NCBI GenBank assembly: GCA_910577315.1
Contig: CAJTME010000007.1
Coordinates: forward strand, 62,001 to 126,000
Source of the DNA: an uncultured Muribaculaceae bacterium
GTDB taxonomy: Bacteria > Bacteroidota > Bacteroidia > Bacteroidales > Muribaculaceae
Direction of reading: 5' to 3'
DNA length: 64,000 bases
Positions within the stretch are counted from its first letter, which is position 1; the number at the start of each line of letters is the position of its first letter. Position numbers and translations under genes: made by a program. Below the pieces are notes generated by a model. That model saw only the letters and a list, made by a program, of their open reading frames with translations, had not been told where the DNA came from and did no database searches. Positions 50,375 through 60,158 of this stretch are shown piece by piece.

Positions 50375-51234
50375 AAGAGTTCTTTGAATTTTTCCGACGT
50401 TACAGCAAGTGGCTGGTGCTGCTCATATATGTGGCACTCAGCTGCGCTTTGCTGTTCAATGGCGACCCCTACCGCCACCACCTGTGGCTTACCTCGGCCT
50501 CGACCGTGTCGGGCGCAATATACAAGGTAGGCCACAACATAACCTCGTTCTTCTCGCTGCGCGAGGTAAACGACGACCTCAACCGCCGCAACGCCGTGCT
50601 TGAGGCCGAGGTACAGAATCTCAAGGAACAGATAAACACCATGCGCCTGGCCGGCTTCACCGACACCATGCCCACCCCCGACAGCGTGGCCCACTTCAAT
50701 TTCATCGTGGCCAACGTAATCAACAACTCGATTCACCACGCCCAGAACTATCTCACCGTCGACAAAGGCACCCTCGACGGCGTCCGTCCAGAGATGGGTG
50801 TAATCGACCATTCGGGCGTCGTCGGCACCGTCAGCGCCGTCGGACCGCATTTCGCCCGCGTCATTTCGTTGCTGAACCCCAACTTCCGCCTCTCCTGCAA
50901 AATCAAGAACAGCGACAACTTCGGTTCGCTCGTATGGGACGGCAACAGCCCGTCGGAAGCATTGCTCGAAGAGCTGCCCAGGCACACCGTGTTCCAGCCC
51001 GGCGACACAGTCGTCACCTCGGGCTACTCGGCCGTATTTCCCGCCGGCCTCCCCGTCGGCACCATCATGCCCGACAACCGCGAGCACAACGAAAACTTCT
51101 TCACACTGCGCATAAAGCTCTTCGCCGATTTCTCCCGACTGAGCAACGTGCAGATTGTCGTCGACAACTACCGTGACGAGCTCGTCGCCGTCGAAGCCAA
51201 CACCATCGTAAACTCTGACCCCGCCGCAAAATGA
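50371..51234 (+). CDS. mreC: Rod shape-determining protein MreC
   Basis: MreC is a bitopic protein that links MreB to the periplasmic elongation machinery. The 287-residue product has a short cytoplasmic end, one membrane helix (about 12-32, WLVLLIYVALSCALLF), a coiled coil (about 62-95, NDDLNRRNAVLEAEVQNLKE) and two beta domains (about 100-270, with GVIDHSGVVGTVSAVGPHF and VVTSGYSAVFPAGLPVG). The start appears to be a TTG at 50371, which overlaps the mreB stop (TTGA); no ATG is available before the membrane helix. Confidence 0.95.
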   Translation: MKEFFEFFRRYSKWLVLLIYVALSCALLFNGDPYRHHLWLTSASTVSGAIYKVGHNITSFFSLREVNDDLNRRNAVLEAEVQNLKEQINTMRLAGFTDTMPTPDSVAHFNFIVANVINNSIHHAQNYLTVDKGTLDGVRPEMGVIDHSGVVGTVSAVGPHFARVISLLNPNFRLSCKIKNSDNFGSLVWDGNSPSEALLEELPRHTVFQPGDTVVTSGYSAVFPAGLPVGTIMPDNREHNENFFTLRIKLFADFSRLSNVQIVVDNYRDELVAVEANTIVNSDPAAK

Positions 51235-51752
51235 ACAAGACCGCTCTCAGCCTCCTACTGCTCTTCGTGGTGCTAATTCCTGCCCAGGCGGTGTTCTTCA
51301 ACAACCTGGTCCTATTCAACGTGGCCGTGCCACTGGTGTTCATATACCTCATAATCACCCTGCCGGTCACCTATTCACCCTCCCTGGCAATGACGATTGG
51401 CTTCCTCACAGGGGTCTCAATCGACGCTCTCTCCGACACACCGGGCGTCAACGCACTGGCTTGCACAGTGCTGGCGTTCGTGCGCCGTCCCATTTTCAAC
51501 CTGTATATGCCCTCCGACGACGACCTGGCCGACCAGCGCCCGTCGCTCAGGACAATGGGAACCCCGGCATTTCTCAAATATGCCCTGACCATGGTGGTGC
51601 TCTACTGCGCCATGGTTTTCTCAATCGAGGCCATGCAGGTGTTCAACCTACGGCTGTACCTGCTACGCGTGGGATGCAGCAGCGTGTTCACTTTCATCAT
51701 CATCTACGCCATCGCGTGTCTGACCCGCTCCAACCGTGAGAAAAGACTATAA
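51231..51752 (+). CDS. mreD: Rod shape-determining protein MreD
   Basis: The 173-residue inner-membrane protein has five or six helices (for example LSLLLLFVVLIPAQAVFF and LAMTIGFLTGVSIDALSD), as expected for MreD, the poorly conserved partner of MreC. It starts by ATGA overlap with mreC and overlaps the PBP2 gene by 17 bases. Position in the operon supports the call as much as sequence does. Confidence 0.92.
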   Translation: MNKTALSLLLLFVVLIPAQAVFFNNLVLFNVAVPLVFIYLIITLPVTYSPSLAMTIGFLTGVSIDALSDTPGVNALACTVLAFVRRPIFNLYMPSDDDLADQRPSLRTMGTPAFLKYALTMVVLYCAMVFSIEAMQVFNLRLYLLRVGCSSVFTFIIIYAIACLTRSNREKRL

Positions 51753-53595
51753 GCTCGAAAAACGAAAATACATCATCGGCGGCTTCATAATCCTCATCGC
51801 CATAATTTATTCCATAAGGCTCTTTGACCTCCAGATTAACGATGAACGTTACAAGAAATCTGCCGATTCCAACGCCTTCCTGAAAAAGACGGTGTTCCCC
51901 TCGCGCGGCCTTATGTACGACCGTAACGGCGAGCTGGTGGTTTACAACCAGCCGGCCTACGACGTCATGCTCATTCCGCGCGACGTCCAGCCTTTCGACA
52001 CGCTCGACTTCTGCGAGACCATACACCTCACCCCCGAGCAACTCCGCAAACGTCTCTCCGACATGCGCGACAAGCGCCTCAACCCCGGATATTCGTCCTA
52101 CACTCCCCAAAAACTCATCACCCAGCTCTCCACCCAGGACTATGGCCGCCTACAGGAAAAACTATACCGTTTCCCCGGTTTCTATATCCAGAAACGCATC
52201 CTGCGCCAGTACAACTACGCCACCGCCGCCAACGTGCTCGGCAACCTGCGCGAGGTATCGCAGAAAGACATCGACAACGATTCATACTATGCTCCCGGCG
52301 ACTACACCGGCGACCTCGGGGTGGAACGTTCCTACGAACCCTACCTGCGCGGAATAAAAGGCGTGGAAATACTTATCCGCGACGCACGCGGACGCATCCA
52401 GGGCCGCTATGAGAACGGCGCCCACGACATCGAGCCCATATCGGGACGGGATCTCAAGCTCAGCCTCGACATCAAGCTTCAGCAATATGCCGAATCGCTC
52501 ATGGTCGGCAAGCGCGGCGCGGTGGTAGCCATCGAGCCCAAGACCGGCGAAATCCTCTGCCTGGTATCCTCGCCCAGCTATGACCCGCGCCTGCTCGTGG
52601 GGCGTCCCCGCGGACAGAACTACAAGATGCTCACCGCCGACGAGTCTCTGCCGCTGTTCGACCGTGCCCTCGGCGGTGCCTATCCTCCCGGCTCTACCTT
52701 CAAACCCACCCAGGGCCTCATTTTCCTGCAAGAGGGCATAATAACCACCTCCACCACCTATCCGTGCTATCACGGATACATCAACGGAGGCCTGCGCGTC
52801 GGCTGCCACGCCCACGGCTCGCCGCTGCCACTTAAACCAGCCTTGCAGACGTCATGCAACGCATACTTCTGCTGGGGATTCAAGAACATGATTGACCGCC
52901 GCTCGAAATACGGTTCGTCGGCCAATGCCTTCGAGGTATGGAAGAATCACCTCGTTTCGATGGGCTACGGCTATGCCCTCGGCGTCGACCTGCCTCACGA
53001 AAGCCGGGGCTTCCTGCCGAACGCAAAATTTTACAGCAAATTCTACGGCGAGGGGCATTGGAGTGCCAACACCGTCATTTCAGTTGCCATAGGTCAGGGC
53101 GAAATCCTTGCCACCCCTCTCCAGATTGCCAACCTCTCAGCCACGATTGCCAACCGCGGCTGGTTCATCACTCCGCACGCCGTCAAGGAAATCACCGACA
53201 CCATACTCCCGTCGGAATACACCGAGCGCCGCCGACCCACCATCGACGAGCACTGGTATGCTGACATCGCCGAGGGCATGCGCATGGCCGTCACCGGCGG
53301 CACCTGCCGACGCGCCGCCATCCCCGGCATCGAAGTCGCCGGCAAAACCGGTACGGCACAGAACCCACACGGCAAAGACCACTCGGCCTTCATGGGATTC
53401 GCCCCCTACGATGACCCCAAGATTGCCGTGGCCGTCTATGTCGAGAACGGCGGTTTCGGCGCTGTCTTCGGTGTCCCCATCGGCTCGCTGGTGATGGAGA
53501 AATACCTCACCGACACCATCTCTCCGTCGAGAAAATATATGGAAGAACAAATGTTAAACACCTCGGTATTCTATGCTTCAAAACCCAAACGATAA
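51736..53595 (+). CDS. mrdA: Penicillin-binding protein 2 (elongasome transpeptidase)
   Basis: This monofunctional transpeptidase crosslinks lateral-wall peptidoglycan together with RodA. The 619 residues have one N-terminal membrane helix (about 12-32, YIIGGFIILIAIIYSIRLF), a dimerisation domain (about 55-240, with SRGLMYDRNGELVVYN) and the transpeptidase domain with S320-x-x-K323 (GSTFKP), S373-x-N375 (TSCNAYF) and KTG at 537-539 (AGKTGTAQNPHG). The start is GTG, inside the end of mreD, and the end overlaps rodA by 23 bases. Confidence 0.96.
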   Translation: MRKDYKLEKRKYIIGGFIILIAIIYSIRLFDLQINDERYKKSADSNAFLKKTVFPSRGLMYDRNGELVVYNQPAYDVMLIPRDVQPFDTLDFCETIHLTPEQLRKRLSDMRDKRLNPGYSSYTPQKLITQLSTQDYGRLQEKLYRFPGFYIQKRILRQYNYATAANVLGNLREVSQKDIDNDSYYAPGDYTGDLGVERSYEPYLRGIKGVEILIRDARGRIQGRYENGAHDIEPISGRDLKLSLDIKLQQYAESLMVGKRGAVVAIEPKTGEILCLVSSPSYDPRLLVGRPRGQNYKMLTADESLPLFDRALGGAYPPGSTFKPTQGLIFLQEGIITTSTTYPCYHGYINGGLRVGCHAHGSPLPLKPALQTSCNAYFCWGFKNMIDRRSKYGSSANAFEVWKNHLVSMGYGYALGVDLPHESRGFLPNAKFYSKFYGEGHWSANTVISVAIGQGEILATPLQIANLSATIANRGWFITPHAVKEITDTILPSEYTERRRPTIDEHWYADIAEGMRMAVTGGTCRRAAIPGIEVAGKTGTAQNPHGKDHSAFMGFAPYDDPKIAVAVYVENGGFGAVFGVPIGSLVMEKYLTDTISPSRKYMEEQMLNTSVFYASKPKR

Positions 53596-55039
53596 GACGC
53601 CTTCCGTATTCCGCTACGTCGATTGGGTGACGGTGGTGATATACCTGCTGATGGTCATCGCCGGCGCGGTCAGCATCTATGCCGCGAGCTATGACTTCGA
53701 CGAGGCTTCCATATTCTCGTTCACTGAATTTTCGGGAAAACAGATACGATGGATAGGACTCGGGCTGTTGCTCGGCTTCTTCATCCTTCTTGTCGACGCC
53801 CGGATATTCGAGACGTATGCCTATCCCATCTACATAATATTGCTCGTAGTCCTCATTATAACGCCTTTCATCGCCCACGACATCAAAGGATCGAAATCGT
53901 GGATTACGATAGGGCCCATGAGTCTCCAGCCCGCCGAGTTTGCAAAAGTGGCCACGGCCCTGGCCCTGGCCAAGCTGTTCAGCACCTACAACTTCGTGCT
54001 GAACGCCAAACCGATGAACTACGTAAAGGCCCTCGCCATAATCTTTCTGCCGATTATATTCATCCTGCTGCAGAACGAGACAGGCTCGGCCCTTGCCTAT
54101 ATGGCCCTCTTTTTCGTGCTCTACCGCGAGGGTATGAGCGGCCTTATCCTGTTCGCCGCCCTTTTTGCCGTGGTGGTGTTCGTGGTGGCGGTCAAGTTCA
54201 CAGACCTCATGTTCCTTGGTGTTCCGACTGGCGAATTCACCATAATGGTGCTCGTGATGATTACGATGACCGCCATGTCGTTCATCTACGACCGCCGTCT
54301 CGACCTGCCGCGCAACCTGTTTTTCTGGTTTGCAGGCGTGCTCGTGATTTCATGGGCGCTCGCCGGGCCGTTCGGCGTAAACGTCCCCGGCCAGGTCATA
54401 TTGCTCGGCTCAATCGGCGCGGCCTGCGTCTACCTGTCGATCGAAGCACTCAAGCGCCACCGCATGAAACTCTTCACCCCTGTCGCTACGGCAGTGCTCG
54501 CGGTCGGCTTCATGTTCTCGGTCAACTTCGCCTTCCAAAAGCTTCAGCCCCACCAGCAGCTGCGCATCCTCGTGGTGCTCGGCATCGAGGAAGACCTGCG
54601 CGGCGCCGGTTACAACGTGAACCAATCGAAAATCGCCATCGGCTCGGGCGGACTCACTGGAAAGGGCTTCCTGAACGGCACCCAGACCAAACTTAAATAC
54701 GTGCCCGAACAGCACACCGACTTCATCTTCTGCACCATCGGCGAGGAGGAAGGCTTCATGGGTTCGCTCATAGTCGTTGGCCTGTATCTCGCCCTCATCC
54801 TGCGCATCATAGCCATCGCCGAACGCCAGCCACGCCCCTTTGGCCGCGTATATGCCTACTGTGTGGCATCATACTTCATATTCCATTTCTGCATCAACAT
54901 AGGAATGGTGATAGGCCTGTGCCCCGTAATCGGCATTCCGCTGCCGTTTTTCAGCTACGGAGGCTCGTCGCTGTGGGGCTTCACGCTGCTTCTTTTCATA
55001 CTGCTGCGCCTCGACGCCGCCCGAAAGGCATATAATTGA
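53573..55039 (+). CDS. rodA: SEDS glycosyltransferase RodA
   Basis: RodA polymerises glycan strands from lipid II during elongation. The 488-residue protein has about ten membrane helices and SEDS motifs: KSWITIGPMSLQPAEFAKVA, EQHTDFIFCTIGEEEGF and the final PLPFFSYGGSS. It is longer than typical RodA (about 370-400 residues) because of extra helices and loops in the middle (about 190-300, IMVLVMITMTAMSFIYDRRL), as usual for Bacteroidota. It is the last gene of the mre set. Confidence 0.96.
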   Translation: MLQNPNDKTPSVFRYVDWVTVVIYLLMVIAGAVSIYAASYDFDEASIFSFTEFSGKQIRWIGLGLLLGFFILLVDARIFETYAYPIYIILLVVLIITPFIAHDIKGSKSWITIGPMSLQPAEFAKVATALALAKLFSTYNFVLNAKPMNYVKALAIIFLPIIFILLQNETGSALAYMALFFVLYREGMSGLILFAALFAVVVFVVAVKFTDLMFLGVPTGEFTIMVLVMITMTAMSFIYDRRLDLPRNLFFWFAGVLVISWALAGPFGVNVPGQVILLGSIGAACVYLSIEALKRHRMKLFTPVATAVLAVGFMFSVNFAFQKLQPHQQLRILVVLGIEEDLRGAGYNVNQSKIAIGSGGLTGKGFLNGTQTKLKYVPEQHTDFIFCTIGEEEGFMGSLIVVGLYLALILRIIAIAERQPRPFGRVYAYCVASYFIFHFCINIGMVIGLCPVIGIPLPFFSYGGSSLWGFTLLLFILLRLDAARKAYN

Positions 55040-55069
55040 CACCTTTGGACTTAAAAGGTGTTAACGCCA

Positions 55070-55101
55070 TTTGGAAGCTTGGCGTTTATTGCTTAACTTT
55101 G
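55070..55101 (+). promoter_or_regulatory. Consensus promoter of the amylase gene
   Basis: TTTG at 55070-55073 is followed after 20 bases by TAACTTTG at 55094-55101. An 8-bp hairpin at 55039-55061 just upstream may end the rodA transcript. Confidence 0.87.
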
Positions 55102-55160
55102 CAGCACCTTACGTATTTACGCGACTTACTTAGAACATTTTAAACCAATCATAGCAAGCC

Positions 55161-57911
55161 ATGAAAAAAGCTCTGTTTACCTTGGCGGTAGCGGCATTGG
55201 CATGGTCATGGGCCGACGCACAGATCGTCACCACCACCCCATCTCCGCTTTTCCGAACCAGCCAGGACATCGTACTCACCTACCATCCCGCTGCGGATGG
55301 CTCCAACAAAACGTTGGCAAACCTCCCGAAGTCGACCGAACTCTATGCCCACATCGGCGTAATCACCACCGCGTCAAAAAGCGATGACGACTGGAAACAC
55401 GCTCCCACATGGGGCACCAACACTGCCAAATATCAGTTGACTTACAAGGAGGCCAACACATACGAGCTAAACGTCGGTGACCTCAAATCATACTTCAGCC
55501 TCTCCGCCAGCGAGAAAGTCACCAAAATCGCAATCGTATTCCGCACAGCCGACGGCAAAAAGGAGGGAAAGACCTCGACCGGCGGCAACATCCTTGTCGA
55601 TGTCCTTCCCGAGGGAGTGACTTTCTCGTCTGATTACACAAACCACACAGTCTGCGTCGGCACTTCCATCAATCTCTCCGTAATCTCGTCCGAGGCAGCC
55701 GACCTTACCATCACCGCCAACGGCACTCAGATTGCCTCCAAGGCAGCCGCCACATCATTTGATTACAACTACACCTTCACCCAGGAAGGCGAATGTGAAC
55801 TCGTGGCCACCGCCAAGCAGGTCGACGGCACCGTAACCGAACAAAAGCTCTCATATACCGTTTTCCCGGCTCCCAAACAAGCCGAATATCCCGGCGGCAC
55901 ACCCAAGATGGGCGCCGTTGCCAACGCCGACGGCTCCGTGACCTTCTGTCTGGCCGCCCCGCTGAAGCAGCGCGTACAGATTGTCGGCGCATGGGACAAC
56001 TACGAGCTCAAGGAAGAGCGCGTCATGAACTGCCATACATACGAAGGCAACAACTATTTCTGGATTACCATCCCCGCCCTCGACCCCGACACCAAATACC
56101 CCTACTATTATATAGTCGACAACGATATTCGTGTAACCGACCCCTACGGGAAGCTCATCCTTGACCGAAACAACGACACCGCCATCAAAAGCGTATGGGG
56201 AGGCACCATGCCTGGGTGGCCCACTGCTGTATCTAATCCCAAACAGCTCGCCGTTTATTGGGGTAACATGAACAAATATGAATGGAGTGACTTTGAAATT
56301 CCCGAACACAGCCAGCTCCTCATCTACGAGATGCTTTTCCGCGACTTCACCGGCACCGAAGGCCAGGCAAAGGGCAACGGTACCGTACGCCAGGCAATCG
56401 AAAAGATTCCCTACCTTAAGGAACTCGGAGTAAACGCCGTCGAACTGATGCCCATCATGGAATTTGCAGGCAACAACTCGTGGGGCTACAACACCAACTT
56501 CTACTTCGCGCCCGACAAAGCTTACGGCTCGCCCGAAGACTACAAGGACTTCATCGACATCTGCCACCAAAACGGAATAGCCGTCATCCTCGACATCGTG
56601 TTCAACCAGAGCGATGGCCTCCATCCCTGGTATCAGATGTATTCAAAAGAAAACAATCCTTTCTATAACGCCGTTGCCCCCCACGACTACAATGTGCTCA
56701 ACGACTGGCGCCAGGAAAATCCCATCGTGCGTCAGCAATGGGACGACTGCCTGCGATACTGGCTCACCGAGTATAACGTCGATGGCTTCCGCTTTGACCT
56801 CGTCAAGGGTCTCGGCGACAGCGACTCGTACGGCGCCGGCACCGAAGCCACCAACACTTCCCGTATCAACAACATGAAGCGCCTCCACGGCACAATTACC
56901 TCCGTCAAGCCCAACGGCATCCACATCAACGAATTCCTCGGAGGTGCCACAGAGGAAACACGTTTTGGCTCCGATGGCCAGCTCATGTGGCAGAAAGTCA
57001 GCGACAACGCCTACAAATTTGCTAAAGGCGTCACCGGCGGTTCTTTGGGCAACTTCAACTGTAACAACACCAAGCGCGGACAATGGGGACGCACCGTAGC
57101 CTACTACGAAAGCCACGACGAAGAACGCGCTGCTTACCTTGTAAACACCTCCGGCAATGCCAACATTAAGGGTAACGAAGAAGCCACATGCCATCGTATC
57201 GGCTCCCTCGCCGGACAGATGCTCCTCTCTCCCGGTCCAAAGATGATATGGCAATTCGGCGAAATCTGTGCAGACCAGACTACCAAATCAGGATCCAATA
57301 ACAACCTCGACCCCAAGACCGTAGTCTGGAGCTATCTCGACAACGAGAACCGCCGCCACGTCCACGACATCTATGCCGACCTTTGCAACCTGCGCATGGA
57401 CAATCCCAGCCTCTTCTCCGCTGATGCCTCTTGTGTTACATCTGGATTCTCTTCTGCCTACACCTCTGCACGCTACATCGTCCTCTCATACGGCGACACC
57501 GAAGTTGTCGGCATGTTCAATCCCGCCGTTGACGGAGCCGCACGCACCGTCACCGCCACCGTATCGAACATCACTCCCGACAACAGCCAGTTCATCACCG
57601 GCTCAAAGGGTCTTCAGCCCGTCCTCACCTCAGATGAGGCCGGTAAGGTTTCGGTCAGCCTCGCTCCCAACACCTTCGCTGTCTTCGCATCGAAAAACAT
57701 ATCGGGCGTCGAGGACATCGTATCCGACTTCACATCCGCGCCCAAGGCCAGCGTCTTTGGCGGCAACGGCGAAATCGTGATTGTCGGTGAATACACCAAC
57801 GCCGAGGTCTACGACATCCAGGGCCACAGCATCGGCCGTCTCAACGGTCTTGCCAAGGGCATCTACATCGTCCGCGTCGACGGTGCGGTTGCCAAGGTGG
57901 CCGTGAAATAA
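55161..57911 (+). CDS. Secreted GH13 alpha-amylase-type glycoside hydrolase
   Basis: The 916-residue enzyme should hydrolyse alpha-glucans outside the cytoplasm. After a signal peptide (ALFTLAVAALAWSWADA-Q) come beta-sandwich domains (about 22-240), a CBM48-like starch-binding domain (about 245-345, GSVTFCLAAPLKQRVQIVGA) and a GH13 barrel (about 375-760). Catalytic residues are Asp546 (GFRFDLVKG), Glu591 (HINEFLGG) and Asp653 (YYESHDEERA). The C-terminus (EVYDIQGHSIGRLNGLAKG, then IYIVRVDGAVAKVAVK) is the short sorting-like tail also seen at 6253-7176. It has its own promoter and terminator and is not in a sus-type locus. Confidence 0.94.
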   Translation: MKKALFTLAVAALAWSWADAQIVTTTPSPLFRTSQDIVLTYHPAADGSNKTLANLPKSTELYAHIGVITTASKSDDDWKHAPTWGTNTAKYQLTYKEANTYELNVGDLKSYFSLSASEKVTKIAIVFRTADGKKEGKTSTGGNILVDVLPEGVTFSSDYTNHTVCVGTSINLSVISSEAADLTITANGTQIASKAAATSFDYNYTFTQEGECELVATAKQVDGTVTEQKLSYTVFPAPKQAEYPGGTPKMGAVANADGSVTFCLAAPLKQRVQIVGAWDNYELKEERVMNCHTYEGNNYFWITIPALDPDTKYPYYYIVDNDIRVTDPYGKLILDRNNDTAIKSVWGGTMPGWPTAVSNPKQLAVYWGNMNKYEWSDFEIPEHSQLLIYEMLFRDFTGTEGQAKGNGTVRQAIEKIPYLKELGVNAVELMPIMEFAGNNSWGYNTNFYFAPDKAYGSPEDYKDFIDICHQNGIAVILDIVFNQSDGLHPWYQMYSKENNPFYNAVAPHDYNVLNDWRQENPIVRQQWDDCLRYWLTEYNVDGFRFDLVKGLGDSDSYGAGTEATNTSRINNMKRLHGTITSVKPNGIHINEFLGGATEETRFGSDGQLMWQKVSDNAYKFAKGVTGGSLGNFNCNNTKRGQWGRTVAYYESHDEERAAYLVNTSGNANIKGNEEATCHRIGSLAGQMLLSPGPKMIWQFGEICADQTTKSGSNNNLDPKTVVWSYLDNENRRHVHDIYADLCNLRMDNPSLFSADASCVTSGFSSAYTSARYIVLSYGDTEVVGMFNPAVDGAARTVTATVSNITPDNSQFITGSKGLQPVLTSDEAGKVSVSLAPNTFAVFASKNISGVEDIVSDFTSAPKASVFGGNGEIVIVGEYTNAEVYDIQGHSIGRLNGLAKGIYIVRVDGAVAKVAVK

Positions 57912-57931
57912 CTCTTTCACAAACAGAATTC

Positions 57932-57966
57932 AAACAGACAGGCGTGCGCGCCTGTCTGTTTTGTTT
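57932..57966 (+). terminator. Amylase gene terminator
   Basis: A perfect 13-bp stem (AAACAGACAGGCG at 57932-57944 with 57949-57961) with a 4-base loop is followed by a T-rich run. Confidence 0.9.
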
Positions 57967-57977
57967 TATGCAAAAAA

Positions 57978-58009
57978 GTTGGCGAAAATCTATTTTTTCC
58001 GTATTTTTG
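57978..58009 (+). promoter_or_regulatory. Promoter of the prolyl oligopeptidase gene
   Basis: GTTG at 57978-57981 is followed after 20 bases by TATTTTTG at 58002-58009; the start codon is 16 bases further on. Confidence 0.8.
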
Positions 58010-58025
58010 CAAAAATTCCACGCTA

Positions 58026-60158
58026 ATGAAAAAACTCATTTTACCTGCAATGGCCATTATTGCAACCGCTGCGGGAGCCACCGCCCCGCTGACCTATCCG
58101 ACGGCTCCCGCCGACGGAACAACATACGAAGCGTTCGGCATCACTGTTGACGACCGCTTCCGTCCCCTCGAAAACGACACCGCCGCCGCTACTCTCGCAT
58201 GGGTCGAGGCCGAAAACAAGGTGACCCAGGACTACCTGTCGCAGATTCCATTCCGACAGGCCATCCGCGATCGCCTCACCGTCCTCAACAACTATGCCAA
58301 GACCGGGCTGCCCTACAAGGAAGAGGACGGAAAGTATTACTGGTATTTCAACGACGGCCTGCGCAACCAGAGCGTGCTCTACCGCGGTGCGACACCCTAC
58401 GACAAAAACGCCGAGGTATTCCTCGACCCCAACACGCTCAGCGAGGACGGAACCGTGGCCTTGACCGGCGTATTCCAGAGCAAGGACGGCAAGCACACCG
58501 CCTACACCATATCGCGCAGCGGCTCCGACTGGACTGAAATCTACGTCATGGACACCGCCACCCGTCAGCTCCTCCCCGACCATATCGAATGGGCAAAGTT
58601 CACCGGCGCCTCGTGGGACGGCGACGGCTTCTATTACAGCGCATATCCCCGTCCCGAGGCCGGTAAGGAATTTTCAAACGCCAACGAATTCCACACCGTC
58701 TACTACCACCGCCTCGGCACCCCGCAGAGCGAGGACCGCGTCGTGTATGAGAACCGCAAGGAACCCCTCCACTTCCATCAGGCCGATGTCACCGAGGACG
58801 GACGCTTCCTTCTCGTTCAGGGCGGCGGCCAGGGATTCGGCAATTCACTCTATGTGAAGGACCTTTCAAATCCTGCCTCAGAATGGGTGACAATCGAAAA
58901 CGGCATGGACATCGTGCTCTCGGTCATCGACACCACTCCCGACGGGCACCTGCTCGTCTACACCTCGGCCGACGCGCCCCTCTACCGGCTTGTGGAAATC
59001 GACCCCGCCAATCCGGCCCGCGGAAACTGGAAAGAAATAATTCCGCAGGACGACAGCGCCGTGCTGACCGCGGTCTATCCCACCGCCGGCAAGCTCATAG
59101 CCCTCTATGACCGCGACGCGTCAAACCACGCCTACCTCCTCTCGGCCGACGGAAAACGCATCTGCGAGATTGAATTCCCCACCTACGGCGCTGCCTCTTT
59201 CTCGGCCTCGAAAAAGAATCCCGAGGTGTTCTACGCCTTCTCCTCGTTCACCTATCCCTCGGCCATCTACGCCTACGACACCGACAAGCAGGCCAGCACA
59301 CTCGTTCACGCCACCGAAGTCGCCGGCCTCAATCCCGACGATTACATGACCGAACAAGTGTTCTACACCTCCAAGGACGGCACAAAAGTGCCCATGTTCA
59401 TCACCTATAAGAAAGGTTTGAAGAAAGACGGCACGAATCCCGTCTACCTCTACGGCTACGGGGGCTTCAACGTAACCCTCAACCCCGGCTTCTCGGCCTC
59501 ACGCATGTTCTGGCTTGAAAACGGAGGCATCTACGCCCAGGCCAACCTGCGCGGCGGCGCCGAATATGGCGACGCATGGCACGAAGCCGGCACCAAGATG
59601 CACAAGCAGAACGTGTTTGACGATTTCATCTCGGCCGGCGAACACATGGTTTCCGAAGGCTGGACCACACCCCGGCTTCTCACCATCGAGGGCGGCTCGA
59701 ACGGCGGCCTGCTGGTGGGCGCATGCGTGAACCAGCGTCCCGACCTGTTCCGCGTCGCCATTCCCCGCGTGGGCGTGATGGACATGATGCGCTACCACCT
59801 CTTCACAATCGGTTGGAACTGGGCCAGCGACTACGGCACCGCCGATGACTCGCGCGAGATGGCCCAATATCTCCTCGGCTATTCGCCGCTCCACACCATC
59901 AAGAACGACGGCACTCCCTACCCCGCAATCCTCGTCACCACCGCCGACCACGACGACCGCGTCGTGCCCGCCCACTCGTTCAAATACGCCGCCGCCCTGC
60001 AGGCCGCCAACACCGGCAGCGAGCCCAAACTCATCCGCATCGACTCAAAGGCCGGTCACGGTGCAGGCAAGCCCATCAGCAAGCAGCTCGACGAATGGAT
60101 GGACATCTACTCGTTCGTGTTCCATAACCTCGGCCGCACTCCTGCCACCGCAAAGTGA
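58026..60158 (+). CDS. Prolyl oligopeptidase (S9A)
   Basis: The 710-residue serine peptidase cleaves short peptides after proline. It has an N-terminal signal peptide (ILPAMAIIATAAGATA), a seven-bladed propeller (about 75-430) and an alpha/beta-hydrolase domain at both ends. The catalytic triad is Ser558 (GGSNGGLL), Asp644 (ADHDDRVVP) and His678 (KAGHGAGK). The signal peptide points to a periplasmic enzyme. It is followed by the BamE-like lipoprotein gene with a GTGA overlap. Confidence 0.95.
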   Translation: MKKLILPAMAIIATAAGATAPLTYPTAPADGTTYEAFGITVDDRFRPLENDTAAATLAWVEAENKVTQDYLSQIPFRQAIRDRLTVLNNYAKTGLPYKEEDGKYYWYFNDGLRNQSVLYRGATPYDKNAEVFLDPNTLSEDGTVALTGVFQSKDGKHTAYTISRSGSDWTEIYVMDTATRQLLPDHIEWAKFTGASWDGDGFYYSAYPRPEAGKEFSNANEFHTVYYHRLGTPQSEDRVVYENRKEPLHFHQADVTEDGRFLLVQGGGQGFGNSLYVKDLSNPASEWVTIENGMDIVLSVIDTTPDGHLLVYTSADAPLYRLVEIDPANPARGNWKEIIPQDDSAVLTAVYPTAGKLIALYDRDASNHAYLLSADGKRICEIEFPTYGAASFSASKKNPEVFYAFSSFTYPSAIYAYDTDKQASTLVHATEVAGLNPDDYMTEQVFYTSKDGTKVPMFITYKKGLKKDGTNPVYLYGYGGFNVTLNPGFSASRMFWLENGGIYAQANLRGGAEYGDAWHEAGTKMHKQNVFDDFISAGEHMVSEGWTTPRLLTIEGGSNGGLLVGACVNQRPDLFRVAIPRVGVMDMMRYHLFTIGWNWASDYGTADDSREMAQYLLGYSPLHTIKNDGTPYPAILVTTADHDDRVVPAHSFKYAAALQAANTGSEPKLIRIDSKAGHGAGKPISKQLDEWMDIYSFVFHNLGRTPATAK